64,000 nt of DNA, taken from contig NZ_CP179203.1 in NCBI RefSeq assembly GCF_051201625.1, forward strand, positions 2,666,001-2,730,000. The letters are read 5' to 3'. The notes beneath the pieces are model-generated. The model worked only from the letters and a program-made list of their open reading frames with translations, did not search any database and was not told the origin of the DNA. The stretch comes from Shimia sp051201625. Its GTDB lineage: Bacteria > Pseudomonadota > Alphaproteobacteria > Rhodobacterales > Rhodobacteraceae. Each line of letters opens with the position of its first letter. Positions within the stretch are counted from its first letter, which is position 1. Shown here piece by piece: positions 43,775-53,367 of this stretch. Both the position numbers and the translations under genes were made by a program.

Positions 43775-44889
43775 CTGAAAAACCAAAACTCTCTATCGGA
43801 CTGATCGGCTCTGGCTTTATGGGCAAGGCCCATGTCTTTGGCTTTGCAACGGCTCAAAAGGTTTTTGACCTGCCGATGCAGATTGACCTGCACACAGTGG
43901 CCGATATCAGTGATGAAGCCGCCACCCGTGCCGCCCATGAATTCGGGTTTCGCCATGCCACATCCGACTGGCGCACAATGCTTGCCAACCCCGAGATCGA
44001 CGTGATCGATGTCACCGCCCCTAATGCGTTACACAAAGAAATGGCACTTGAGGCCATTGCAGCGGGAAAACATGTCTATTGCGAAAAGCCGCTTGCACCG
44101 ATGGCTGCAGACGCCGCTGAAATGGCTGATGCAGCCGAGGCCGCAGGCATCAAGACACAAGTCGGCTTTAATTATATCTGCAACCCAATGTTGGAACTTG
44201 CGCGCGAGATGATCGCGGATGGTGAACTGGGAGAAATTCGGGGTTATCGCGGCTTACATGCCGAGGATTACATGGCAGACGCGAATGCCCCCTATACCTT
44301 CCGTCATGATCCATCAGGCGGCGGCGCGCTGTCCGATTTAGGCAGTCATGCGCTAGCGACGGCTGAATTTCTACTTGGTCCGATTACGCGTGTCATGGGC
44401 GATTGTGTGACTGCCATTTCAGAGCGCCCTGATGGCAAAGATGGACGCCGCACCATTGAGGTTGATGACATTGGACGCGCATTCCTGCGATTTGAGAGCG
44501 GTGCCAGTGGGACAATCGAAGGCAACTGGATCGCCACAGGGCGCAAAATGCAGCACGATTTTGAGGTATTTGGGTCAAAGGGTGCGCTGTGCTTCAGTCA
44601 GGAGAGGTTCAACGAACTGCACTATTATGCGACCGACGATGCACCCGGCCGCAGAGGTTTCCGCCGGATCGAGGCCGCACCAGATCACGCTCCCTATGGC
44701 AATTTCTGTGTGGCTCCAGGCCATCAGATCGGCTTTAACGATGTGAAAGCAATTGAAGTCGCTGGATATGTACGTGCAATTGCCGGACATGGACCCGAGC
44801 TGTTCTCATTCCGAAAGGGGTTGCGCATTCAACATCTCGTTGAAAGCATTCAGCGATCCTCAAACTCCAAAAGCTGGGTCGACGTTTGA
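43771..44889 (+). CDS. Gfo/Idh/MocA-family oxidoreductase
   Basis: 372 residues. An N-terminal Rossmann fold begins IGLIGSGFMGKAHVFGFATA; the conserved EKP motif appears as HVYCEKPLAPMAADAAEM; and the C-terminal beta-sheet domain contains HDPSGGGALSDLGSHALATA with the family's catalytic histidine. It overlaps the previous stop by 4 bases. In an inositol-like pathway this protein would be the polyol dehydrogenase (IolG/inositol 2-dehydrogenase type) producing the keto-inositol for IolE, but other sugars are possible. Confidence 0.85.
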   Translation: MTEKPKLSIGLIGSGFMGKAHVFGFATAQKVFDLPMQIDLHTVADISDEAATRAAHEFGFRHATSDWRTMLANPEIDVIDVTAPNALHKEMALEAIAAGKHVYCEKPLAPMAADAAEMADAAEAAGIKTQVGFNYICNPMLELAREMIADGELGEIRGYRGLHAEDYMADANAPYTFRHDPSGGGALSDLGSHALATAEFLLGPITRVMGDCVTAISERPDGKDGRRTIEVDDIGRAFLRFESGASGTIEGNWIATGRKMQHDFEVFGSKGALCFSQERFNELHYYATDDAPGRRGFRRIEAAPDHAPYGNFCVAPGHQIGFNDVKAIEVAGYVRAIAGHGPELFSFRKGLRIQHLVESIQRSSNSKSWVDV

Positions 44890-44921
44890 CCTCTGCGAAA
44901 TGAAAGCTGGACCGAACCTAA

Positions 44922-45800
44922 ATGACCCAAACGCCGCCACCTGAGGATTACGAAAGCCTGATCAGTCTGATCCATGATCGTCATGACAGCATGAGCAAGA
45001 CACATCAGCAAATTGCGGTTTATCTTACGCAAAACCCCAATGACGTAGCGGTCCGTTCGGTCAATGCAATCGGTCAAAGTTGTGACATTCATGCATCCAG
45101 CTTTGTACGGTTCGCGCAATCGCTTGGTTATGATGGCTTCAAAAGTCTGCAAGTGTTGTTTCAACAACGCCTCGCGACGGCAGCCCTAGGGTTTGAAGCA
45201 CGGGTTCATGCTCTAAAGCAAGAACTGGAATCACGTGACGACCTATCCGAGGCAGTGTTGTTGCGGGATTTGGTTGTTAGCGATGCCGCCTCAGTGCAAA
45301 GCTTGCTTGATGAGATCGACGCCAATGACCTAGCTGAAGCCGCCAAGATTTTGAGCGACGCAGAAACGGTGTTTCTATTAGGCCAATTGCGATCTGCTCC
45401 AGTGGTCGAATTGATCCGTTACCTTTTGACGATGGCCGGCAAGAAGTGCATCATGCTTGATCCCAGTGGTGGCCTTGCGACGCATGTGGCGCGCACCATG
45501 GGGTCAAAGGATGCGTTGTTGGCTGTCTCATTCCGGTTCTATGCAAACGAGGTGGTGTCGATTGTCGAAGAGGTCGCAGCGCAAGGACAGAAAATCGTCG
45601 CCCTGTCAGACAGCACGTTGTCGCCGTTGGCCAAGTCAGCGAATGTCCTCCTTGCGGCTTATGAACATCCCGGACCCTTATCGCGATCTGTGACCGCACC
45701 TATCTGCTTGGCACAGGCGATCGCGTTAGCTGTTGCCTCGCACAAGCAAAATACCCCAAGCGTGCCCGATATACCTTCGGTGACGGGCTCAGAACAGTGA
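44922..45800 (+). CDS. MurR/RpiR-family transcriptional regulator
   Basis: 292 residues. An N-terminal RpiR helix-turn-helix (MSKTHQQIAVYLTQNPNDVA; then IHASSFVRFAQSLGYDGFKS) is joined by a helical linker to a SIS sugar-phosphate-binding domain (TVFLLGQLRSAPVVELIRYL; LLAVSFRFYANEVVSIVEEV; ALSDSTLSPLAKSANVLL). The last gene of the plus-strand operon, it probably controls both this operon and iolDE through the inverted repeat at 40448-40469. RpiR proteins are the common inositol regulators in alphaproteobacteria. Confidence 0.9.
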   Translation: MTQTPPPEDYESLISLIHDRHDSMSKTHQQIAVYLTQNPNDVAVRSVNAIGQSCDIHASSFVRFAQSLGYDGFKSLQVLFQQRLATAALGFEARVHALKQELESRDDLSEAVLLRDLVVSDAASVQSLLDEIDANDLAEAAKILSDAETVFLLGQLRSAPVVELIRYLLTMAGKKCIMLDPSGGLATHVARTMGSKDALLAVSFRFYANEVVSIVEEVAAQGQKIVALSDSTLSPLAKSANVLLAAYEHPGPLSRSVTAPICLAQAIALAVASHKQNTPSVPDIPSVTGSEQ

Positions 45801-45979
45801 AGCACGCCATCATAATTCGGGCCAACGATGACAGAGACTAATACCGAGAAACATGCCCAAGCGAAATCCTTAAACTTAGGCAACGGGATCAAGCCAGATC
45901 GCAACCATTGAAGTTGTAAAAGGGAAAACCTGCTTTGCCCGCGCATTTATTGTTGGAAATCTCCACAGCGAAAGATCCT

Positions 45980-46080
45980 AGGACTGGTTTTGAAGTACCT
46001 GAATGGGTAACCTTTTATCATCCGGTGACGCTGGCTGTCCGCCCTGCCCAGCTCTAGCTGGTTTCCTCGAACACCGCCGT
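45980..46080 (-). mobile_element. IS6-family tnp-proximal end fragment
   Basis: TTTTGAAGTACCTGAATGGG through CATCCGGTGACGCTGGCTGT to CTAGCTGGTTTCCTCGAACA corresponds base for base, with substitutions, to the first codons of the intact transposase and the adjoining terminus. The rest of 45801-46229 shows nothing else. Confidence 0.65.
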
Positions 46081-46229
46081 TGGCGGAGCAACATGCGCTT
46101 TGCCGTCTTCAACCGCGACACTGCTCTTGGCAAAGTCGCCACTAAGAGCGTAGGTTAAGTTCGTTTGGGCACGGGGAAAGCCTGTCGGAACCCAATTTGT
46201 GAAACTAAGTCTCAGGAATATCTCAGTAC

Positions 46230-48275
46230 GTGAATTGTGATTTCAAACAAAATTTTTCTTGGTTTTTTCAAGGATTAAGCATTTTTGCAGCGTGTATTTT
46301 TCTTGGCTCAGCAGCCAACGCCAAGGATGATAAATTTGATTCCCCTCAGTATGTTGGGTCGGCTAGCTGCAGATCGTGTCACGTTGATGCTGTGAAGGAT
46401 TGGCAGGGCTCTCACCATGCTTTGGCTTGGACCTCGCCCTCGGCCGAAACGATTTCCGGAGCGTTCGACGGTCGCGTGTTCACACATCAAGGCAACACAA
46501 CCCGCTTTCTGCAGGAAAACGGCCAATACGTATTTGAAACTGAAGATGTAAAAGGAGGAAAGCGTCGGCTTGCGGTTGTCGGCGTGGCTGGGGTCGAACC
46601 GCTGCAACAGTATATCGTTGAGACCGCGCCGGGACGTATGCAATCATTCGACGTTGTGTGGGATGTCAAGCTGGAACGCTGGTTTCACCTCTATCCCGAT
46701 CAGGACCTTTCCCCCGAAAACGGATTGCATTGGAGCGGCCCCTATAAAAACTGGAACGCACGTTGCGCTGAATGTCATGCCACCGGATTTGAAAAGCGCT
46801 TTAACCCCAAGAGAAAACAGTATCAAAGTCGACAGGCAGAAATCGGCGTTGGGTGCGAGGCCTGCCATGGTCCAGCACAAGCACATATAGAGTGGGCGCG
46901 CTCCGATAATCATTTAGATGTAAAAAGATGGTCAGGAACTAACGATGTAGGGTTGCTGATCAACCTGAGCCGCGATGAGTTTGCGAAAGCCGAAATACGT
47001 GGATACTTGGCGGGAACTAAGCGACCTCTCAGCCAGTTTAGCAACACAGAGACCCAGATTCAGCAATGTGCAGGATGTCATTCCCGACGCGAAACCTTTG
47101 AGGATGGCAACCCGCTTCCGGGCACGCCGTTCCATGATGCGTACCGTCTCAGCAATCTTCGCAGTGAGCTGTATCATCCAGACGGCCAGATAAAAGATGA
47201 GGTCTATGTCTTTGGTTCGTTTCTGCAGTCAAAGATGTATGCCAAAGGAGTTGCATGCACAAACTGCCATAGCCCACACACCGCACAGTTGAAACTGGAA
47301 GGGAACGCGCTGTGCGAACAGTGCCATTCCGCAGCTGGAAACCCGGACTTCCCATCTCTCGCCTTGAAGGAATACAGCAATACCCCCCATACGCATCATG
47401 CAGAAGAAAGCGATGGGTCTGAATGTAAAAGCTGCCACATGATCGAACGCACCTATATGGGTGTTGATGGACGCCGAGATCATTCGTTTCGCATTCCACG
47501 CCCTGATTTGAGTACGCAAACACAGGCACCAAACGCGTGTAATGATTGCCATCAAGACAAGACATCCCGTTGGGCCGCGGCAAAAGTTGCCGACTGGTTT
47601 CCAAACAGCACCAGACGTGGGCCACATTTTTCCCAAATCTTAAAAGCGGCACGTACAGATCTGCGTGCACAGGTTGGTGCACTGGTTGGCATGGCAGAAT
47701 ATGACCAGCTCCCGGCCATCGTACGCGCCACGGCTCTTGAGATGCTTGTTCCCCTGGCCAACCCCAGCCTAGCAACACGTCTGGAACCTTTGCTTTCCGA
47801 TCCTGAGCCCCTGATCAGAGTTGCGGCCATATCGCTGCAGCGCGGCGCCACTGAGACTGAACGGTCAGCCCGTCTTGTTGGACTCTTGGGCGATCCTGTA
47901 AAAGCCGTTCGCATCGCTGCGGCGCGTGGCTTTCTCGGAATGCAAATAGCTTATTTGCCTGATCACATGAACCGGAGCTTAAACGTGGCAATGGGAGAAT
48001 GGCAGGCCTCCCTTGCGGCCAAAGCCGACTTTCCTGAAACACAAATGGTGCTGGCCGGGATGGGGCTGACAACTCGGCGCATGGACGTTGCTCTAAAAGC
48101 TTTTGGCGAGGCTGTGGAATTGGACCCACAATTGATCCAAGCTTGGGTCATGATGGTGCGCATTCACAGCGCGTTGGGAAACACGCCTACCGCGTTGCAA
48201 ATTATTGACCAGGCTTTGGCGGAAAACCCGGACAGCGTGCAATTGAACCTCATGCGCGCTGAAATTAGCCAATAG
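46230..48275 (+). CDS. Exported octaheme cytochrome c with HEAT/TPR tail
   Basis: 681 residues. Signal peptide ends near ANAKDD. Eight CXXCH heme-binding motifs are visible in the first 450 residues: CRSCH, CAECH, CEACH, CAGCH, CTNCH, CEQCH, CKSCH and CNDCH. The layout resembles cytochrome c554-like/multiheme nitrite-reductase-related proteins. The remaining 230 residues form HEAT-like (LEPLLSDPEPLIRVAAISLQ) and TPR-like repeats (DVALKAFGEAVELDPQLIQA). A periplasmic electron-transfer or oxidoreductase function is likely; the redox partner is not visible. The downstream genes (sulfatase, phosphatase) give no clue. Confidence 0.8.
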   Translation: MNCDFKQNFSWFFQGLSIFAACIFLGSAANAKDDKFDSPQYVGSASCRSCHVDAVKDWQGSHHALAWTSPSAETISGAFDGRVFTHQGNTTRFLQENGQYVFETEDVKGGKRRLAVVGVAGVEPLQQYIVETAPGRMQSFDVVWDVKLERWFHLYPDQDLSPENGLHWSGPYKNWNARCAECHATGFEKRFNPKRKQYQSRQAEIGVGCEACHGPAQAHIEWARSDNHLDVKRWSGTNDVGLLINLSRDEFAKAEIRGYLAGTKRPLSQFSNTETQIQQCAGCHSRRETFEDGNPLPGTPFHDAYRLSNLRSELYHPDGQIKDEVYVFGSFLQSKMYAKGVACTNCHSPHTAQLKLEGNALCEQCHSAAGNPDFPSLALKEYSNTPHTHHAEESDGSECKSCHMIERTYMGVDGRRDHSFRIPRPDLSTQTQAPNACNDCHQDKTSRWAAAKVADWFPNSTRRGPHFSQILKAARTDLRAQVGALVGMAEYDQLPAIVRATALEMLVPLANPSLATRLEPLLSDPEPLIRVAAISLQRGATETERSARLVGLLGDPVKAVRIAAARGFLGMQIAYLPDHMNRSLNVAMGEWQASLAAKADFPETQMVLAGMGLTTRRMDVALKAFGEAVELDPQLIQAWVMMVRIHSALGNTPTALQIIDQALAENPDSVQLNLMRAEISQ

Positions 48276-48454
48276 TGCCCGGTGGATTTTAGTTCGGAGA
48301 CAAATATAGACGTATCCGATCTAGAAGGTGTATTGTGAATGTGGAAATCCGTATTTTCGATTCCTTTATTGATTAAGCCCTGACATTTTCAAAGGGCCAG
48401 CTAGGTCTGCTTCAGGAGAAGCGGGTGCGCTGTAGACACGTTTTCTAGGAGTGA

Positions 48455-50044
48455 ATGATGATAATGAAAATTTGCAAAAAAGGCTCTGGCCTTTTGTTTA
48501 GTTTAAGTGCGCTGGCGGCAGTATCGTCGCTATCAGCACTGCCCGCATTGGCCCAAGATAAACCCAATATACTGGTGATATGGGGCGACGACATTGGGCA
48601 ATCAAACATCTCGGCCTACACTATGGGATTAATGGGGTATCGCACCCCCAATATCGACAGTATCGCCAAGGAAGGTATGATTTTTACCGACTACTATGGT
48701 GAGCAATCCTGCACAGCTGGTCGGTCTTCATATATCATGGGTCAAAGCGTCTTTCGCACGGGCCTGTCCAAAGTCGGTCTGCCGGGCGCCAAGGAAGGCA
48801 TGCGGGTCGAGGACCCAACAATTGCCGGTCTCCTAAAGGCCGAAGGATATGTGACCGGCCAATTTGGCAAAAACCACCTTGGTGACCTAGACGAAATGCT
48901 GCCCAGTAATCACGGCTTTGATGAGTTCTTTGGCAATCTCTACCATTTGAATGCCGAAGAAGAACCCGAAAATGAAGATTACCCCGGCGACGTGGTTTTG
49001 GCGGATGGCCGCACTTTTCTCGAAGCCTTTGGCCCACGGGGAGTCATTCGGTCTAGCGCCGGTGGTAGCATCGAAGACACTGGTCCTCTAACCAAAAAAC
49101 GCATGGAAACCGTGGACGATGAAACCATCGCGGCAGCAGTCGATTTCATGGAAAGAGCCGTCGACCAAGAAAAACCATTCTACATCTGGTGGAATGGGAC
49201 ACGTATGCACTTTCGCACCCATGTCAAAGACGAGTTGCGCGGAATTTCGGGGCAGGACGAATACTCGGATGGTATGGTCGAACATGACCGTCACGTTGGC
49301 CAACTGCTTGATAAAGTGGACGAGTTGGGTATCGCCGACAACACAATCGTGCATTATTCCACCGATAACGGCGTACATATGAACACATGGCCCGATGCGG
49401 GCATGACGCCTTTCTTTGGTGAGAAAAACACCAACTGGGAAGGCGGCTGGCGCGTGCCCTCTATGGTGCGCTGGCCTGGCAAGATCGAAGCCGGCTCTGT
49501 GAATAACGAAATCATGCATCATATGGATTGGTTACCGACATTCCTCGCTGCTGCGGGCAACCCAGACATCAAGGCCCAACTGAAGGATGGCGGCGTACAG
49601 GCAATCAGCCGTGAGTACAAAGTACACTTGGATGGTTATAACTTCCTACCCTTACTGACTGGCGAAGAGGATGTAGGTCCCCGCAAGGAGATCTTCTATT
49701 TTTCGGATGATGGTGACCTGACAGCCCTGCGCTATGATGACTGGAAACTGATCTTCCTTGAGCAGAAAGCCTATTCCACGCTCCGTGCCTGGGTGGAGCC
49801 TTGGACCGAGTTGCGGGTGCCATTGGTGTTCAACCTGCGCCGCGATCCCTATGAGCGCTCATACCGGACCTCTAATACCTATTGGGACTGGGTGATTGAT
49901 CGTGTCTATCTGTTGGTTCCTGCACAGGTCTATGTTGGCCAGTTCCTTGCAACGTTTGAGGAATTCCCTCCTCGCCAAAAAGCGGCGTCCTTCTCGCTAA
50001 CGAAGGTGATGGAGAAGATAACGACCAATCACGGCAGCAATTAA
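48455..50044 (+). CDS. Exported type I sulfatase (arylsulfatase-like)
   Basis: 529 residues; ATG at 48455 follows AGGAGTGA. Signal peptide ending near ALAQD. The metal-binding start NILVIWGDDIGQSN (D45, D46) and the sulfatase signature GEQSCTAGRSSY with C86 followed by TAGR mark a formylglycine-dependent sulfatase; a separate maturase is needed and none is encoded here. Further motifs: GKNHLGD and TDNGVH. It hydrolyses sulfate esters in the periplasm, possibly from algal polysaccharides. A hairpin at 50052-50073 ends the gene. Confidence 0.85.
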   Translation: MMIMKICKKGSGLLFSLSALAAVSSLSALPALAQDKPNILVIWGDDIGQSNISAYTMGLMGYRTPNIDSIAKEGMIFTDYYGEQSCTAGRSSYIMGQSVFRTGLSKVGLPGAKEGMRVEDPTIAGLLKAEGYVTGQFGKNHLGDLDEMLPSNHGFDEFFGNLYHLNAEEEPENEDYPGDVVLADGRTFLEAFGPRGVIRSSAGGSIEDTGPLTKKRMETVDDETIAAAVDFMERAVDQEKPFYIWWNGTRMHFRTHVKDELRGISGQDEYSDGMVEHDRHVGQLLDKVDELGIADNTIVHYSTDNGVHMNTWPDAGMTPFFGEKNTNWEGGWRVPSMVRWPGKIEAGSVNNEIMHHMDWLPTFLAAAGNPDIKAQLKDGGVQAISREYKVHLDGYNFLPLLTGEEDVGPRKEIFYFSDDGDLTALRYDDWKLIFLEQKAYSTLRAWVEPWTELRVPLVFNLRRDPYERSYRTSNTYWDWVIDRVYLLVPAQVYVGQFLATFEEFPPRQKAASFSLTKVMEKITTNHGSN

Positions 50045-50051
50045 GCTATGG

Positions 50052-50073
50052 CGCCCCCGCATGTTCGGGGGCG
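50052..50073 (+). terminator. Rho-independent-like terminator of the sulfatase gene
   Basis: CGCCCCCG pairs with CGGGGGCG around CATGTT, 8 bases after the stop codon; a short T run follows. Confidence 0.7.
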
Positions 50074-50079
50074 TTTGCA

Positions 50080-50698
50080 GCGCCGTTTATGACGGATTCC
50101 ATTGGCGTGACAGGGTCAAATTCTCGACACGGCGCAAGCTTGGTACTGGAGTCAGCGTGGGGGCACTATTATGCTGCGAAATTCGCTCAAACCTTCGGAG
50201 AATATAGATTTTCCAGCCTAGGTTTCAGCAAAGCATGCGAGCATTGAAGAACCTTTGGAACGCATTAGAACCCTACGCCAGCCAAACCGCAAAACAAGCC
50301 ATTGCTTTGGGGGGATCAGACCAAATTGATGTCTCGGTTTGTAGCTTGGCTCCGCTTCCGCCCAAAGTTAAGCTCTGACGAGATGCATGAGTTTAACCTG
50401 GTAATGGAGCACCTTGGTCGACAGAAATAAAGAGCAATGGGTTCAAGTAAGATAGGCAACGGAGCGAAATTCCAGGATATAACGGGGGAACGGCGAACTA
50501 TCGCGCAACAATTCAATATCTTTTGTAGTGCGGCCAAAAAACGAGATCACCGTGCTCGGCGAGACGGTCTTTGCCCGACCTAAGTCCTCGACCTCAAAGC
50601 TGCATCTCATTGTGAGCTAGTCCCTATTTTTTGGACAGGAGTTGGCGAAATTTAAGCTACTCTTTGCGCCTGCAGTTCGGGTTTGGTCGCTTTATTTA
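50080..50698. other. No clear gene
   Basis: About 600 bases between the sulfatase terminator and an IS6 remnant. Only short ORFs, none with a recognisable family or ribosome site. It may be decayed gene sequence (for example around 50220-50430). Confidence 0.3.
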
Positions 50699-51010
50699 GG
50701 TGGTGTCAGACCAATTCGAGCGCGTCTCTACTAGGCCAACATCACTGTCCTTGATGCAACGCAGAGACCGCGCCACTCAATAAGAACAGCGGCGCGTCAG
50801 GCTTTGAAATGATCTCGTTTCGAGAGGCTGCGATCCTGATTGAAGTGGTTGACAACGGATGCGGGAACGAACACAAATTTCTGCAAGTTCCGCGTCCAGC
50901 GAAAGCGGTGCTTGGCGCGTTCCCGTCGTCAAAAAGGCACGTAAGACTTCTCAGCGCGATTGTTCTTCCGGCGCCCACATTCCTGTCTGCAGACATTTCG
51001 TCGCTTTCTT
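50699..51010 (-). mobile_element. IS6-family left end and tnp C-terminal fragment
   Basis: GGTGGTGTCAGACCAATTCG, then the antisense of the transposase tail (CGCCACTCAATAAGAACAGC; CACAAATTTCTGCAAGTTCC). Truncated before the catalytic core. Confidence 0.65.
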
Positions 51011-51102
51011 CAAGAATTTAGGGGCAGCGGTGCGATCTCGGCTGCGAATAGTGTGGCAAATTGTGAATGGCGCTGCGGGACGTACCTTTGTCCAACCCTT
51101 TT

Positions 51103-52800
51103 TTACTCGAGCGCTTCAGTCAGTGGGAAGCCCACGGAACCGCTGGGCGGTTTGGTCCGCATTTTCGCGGCAATGGTCGCGGCTACATCCACCGTTTCTA
51201 CACGACGGTTCACTCGAGCAGGAACGATGCCTGGTCCAGAGATAATGATCGGCACGTGACTGTCGTAGGTCCAAGGTGAGCCATGGGCTGACGCCACCGT
51301 GAGGCCGTCGAACTCAGCCACAAACCAGTGGGGTTCGAACACGACGTAGATGTCGCCCGAGCGGTCGGGGTGGAAATTGGCCTGCACCGCACGGCTGATA
51401 TGCGTATCCGCGACCGCTCCGCGTCGCAATGTCGAACTAGCCACGGCGTAGGCAATACCTGTCAGTTTTTGCAGCTCTTCGGCAACGGCCTCTTCCACTA
51501 TGCCGCGGTCTAGGCCAGCTAATGCAATCACATCCTGATCCAGATAGAGGTACGGATTAGTGAAACTTTCGATCAGGTCCGCACCAATTCCAAAGCGCTC
51601 CTTGAGACGGGTCATGCCGTCCGATACCTCTGCGACGTCAAAAACAAATGACTTTGCTTGAATGCCAACGGTTTTGAGGTAGCCCGGCGCATCTGGCGCA
51701 CCGTGGTCCGCTGACAGCACAACTATCGTATTCGCCAAGCCCACAGTTTCATCGACAAAACTCAGAAGATCCGCCAGCGTGGCGTCCAACCGCTTTATAT
51801 TGTCCTCGGACTCAAGGCTCGACGGGCCAAAGATATGACCAACGTAATCGGTAGAAGACAAACTCACGGACATAAAGTCAGGAACATCATCCTGCCCTAC
51901 TTGCTCGGCCGTCATCAGAGCCTTGGCAAAATCCACAGTGATTTCGTCACCCGCTGGGCTGAGCGTCAGTAGGGTAGTGTAGTACCGGCTATCCGCGTCA
52001 CCAAAGGAATGCGGAAAGGTTCTATCAAAGCCTGGAAAATCTGTCTCCCAAGGCTGGTCGTCACGGCTCGCAAAAAGATAATTTTCCTCGGTTAGCATCA
52101 ATTCCCACTGGGTCTCGGCGTAGGAGGCAACTAGCCCTTCTTCCTCCCAAGTCACCATCCAAGCAGGATAGTCGTCTCGGTAGAACGTGCTCGTGACAAA
52201 GCGCCCTTCCGCCTTCGAGAACCAATAGGCCTGCCCTGCGTGCCCAGCCATGGAAATCGCGCCACGGTCTTTAACCGAGACACCAAACACTTTAGCCTCA
52301 GGCCCGAAGTGCATGCGGATTTCGTCTCCGATTGTCGAGGTAAGAATATTGCGAGGAGATCTTCCATCCGTCGTGGCCGCGCGCTGTGTCGGATCGATCT
52401 CGGTATCGCCATCAACGCCTGCCGCGCCGACCAGCTCAAAATCCGGGTCTTGAACGTTATAAAATGTCATACCGGTATCGCGGTCAAACCAAAGATTGGC
52501 CACCATTCCGTGAATGCCAGGGTCTGAGCCGGTGGCCAGCGTGGTGTGACCGACAATCGTCTCGTTATTAGCATGCCGGTGATGGGCGTTGGCGTAGTGG
52601 ACACCATTTTTCAACAGCCTGTTGAAACCGCCGTCTCCCAACCCCGCGCCGAAACGATCAATCAGATCGCCGCGCAGTTGGTCCACCGTGATCTGCAAAA
52701 CCAGCTTTGGCGGATCAGCCTGCTCCTGAGCGGTAGTAGTTGTCGCAGCAAGTGCGCAGGCAAGGCTGGCCGCACTGACGGAAATTAAAAAACGGGGCAT
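51103..52800 (-). CDS. Exported alkaline phosphatase (PafA-like, nucleotide pyrophosphatase family)
   Basis: 565 residues. Signal peptide (MPRFLISVSAASLACALAAT, then TTAQ). Catalytic elements: D40 (VLQITVDQLRGD), T81 nucleophile within NNETIVGHTTLATGSDPGIH, a STDYVGHIFGP metal site and SADHGAPDAPGYL near residue 365. This is the Thr-type PafA/type I phosphodiesterase family, expected to release phosphate from monoesters in the periplasm. Phosphate-starvation control is usual for the family, but no Pho box was identified. It is convergent with the sulfatase across an IS6 remnant. Confidence 0.85.
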   Translation of the reverse strand: MPRFLISVSAASLACALAATTTTAQEQADPPKLVLQITVDQLRGDLIDRFGAGLGDGGFNRLLKNGVHYANAHHRHANNETIVGHTTLATGSDPGIHGMVANLWFDRDTGMTFYNVQDPDFELVGAAGVDGDTEIDPTQRAATTDGRSPRNILTSTIGDEIRMHFGPEAKVFGVSVKDRGAISMAGHAGQAYWFSKAEGRFVTSTFYRDDYPAWMVTWEEEGLVASYAETQWELMLTEENYLFASRDDQPWETDFPGFDRTFPHSFGDADSRYYTTLLTLSPAGDEITVDFAKALMTAEQVGQDDVPDFMSVSLSSTDYVGHIFGPSSLESEDNIKRLDATLADLLSFVDETVGLANTIVVLSADHGAPDAPGYLKTVGIQAKSFVFDVAEVSDGMTRLKERFGIGADLIESFTNPYLYLDQDVIALAGLDRGIVEEAVAEELQKLTGIAYAVASSTLRRGAVADTHISRAVQANFHPDRSGDIYVVFEPHWFVAEFDGLTVASAHGSPWTYDSHVPIIISGPGIVPARVNRRVETVDVAATIAAKMRTKPPSGSVGFPLTEALE

Positions 52801-53105
52801 GTGTTCTACCTACAGGGTGAAAGGTAAACTTAACCTTGGATGTGTTCTTGCCAAGCATTCCGGAATTTCGCCTAGCGTCCGTGCTGACACATTCTGATTA
52901 TGCAGGCAGCAACTAAACTCAACGATGAAATAATGACATGATCCTAGGTAACCTCAGCTCTCTTATCCCCTCAATTAATACAAAATTGTTTATTTAATTT
53001 GTGTAACCTGCATATTTTTAACATAAATATCAAGTCTCGTTATACTTAACGTTTAGGCAACCATTTTGCTGGTGGTGTCGGCTTTGTTGCACAAATCGGT
53101 TGAAA

Positions 53106-53283
53106 GGTGCTGTCAGACAAGTTCGAACCAGCTTCCACAAGGACAGTGAAGCTCGCTTATGCCACGCCTAGACTGTGCGGCACTCAGCAAGAGCGGAAGC
53201 GCACTCATGAGGCTGATCATCCACAATGCGGAGCGATGACGAACACCGCCCTGCCCGCCTCAACTCAAATCCTTATGACAAGA
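53106..53283. repeat. Non-autonomous IS6-derived MITE, copy 4
   Basis: GGTGCTGTCAGACAAGTTCG at the left, AAATCCTTATGACAAGA at the right. The internal landmarks GGCTGATCATCCACAATGCG and CACCGCCCTGCCCGCC identify the family. Confidence 0.75.
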
Positions 53284-53367
53284 TCACTGAGGGAGCTAAA
53301 GCTGCTTCAGAAGGGGAATGACCGGATGCGCCAAACATAACCCATCCTGTAAATGGGATATTCGGCC

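Noticed and set aside
47149..47778. Minus-strand ORF of 209 codons opposite the cytochrome gene
   Set aside because: Shadow frame; the plus strand encodes eight regular CXXCH motifs across the region.
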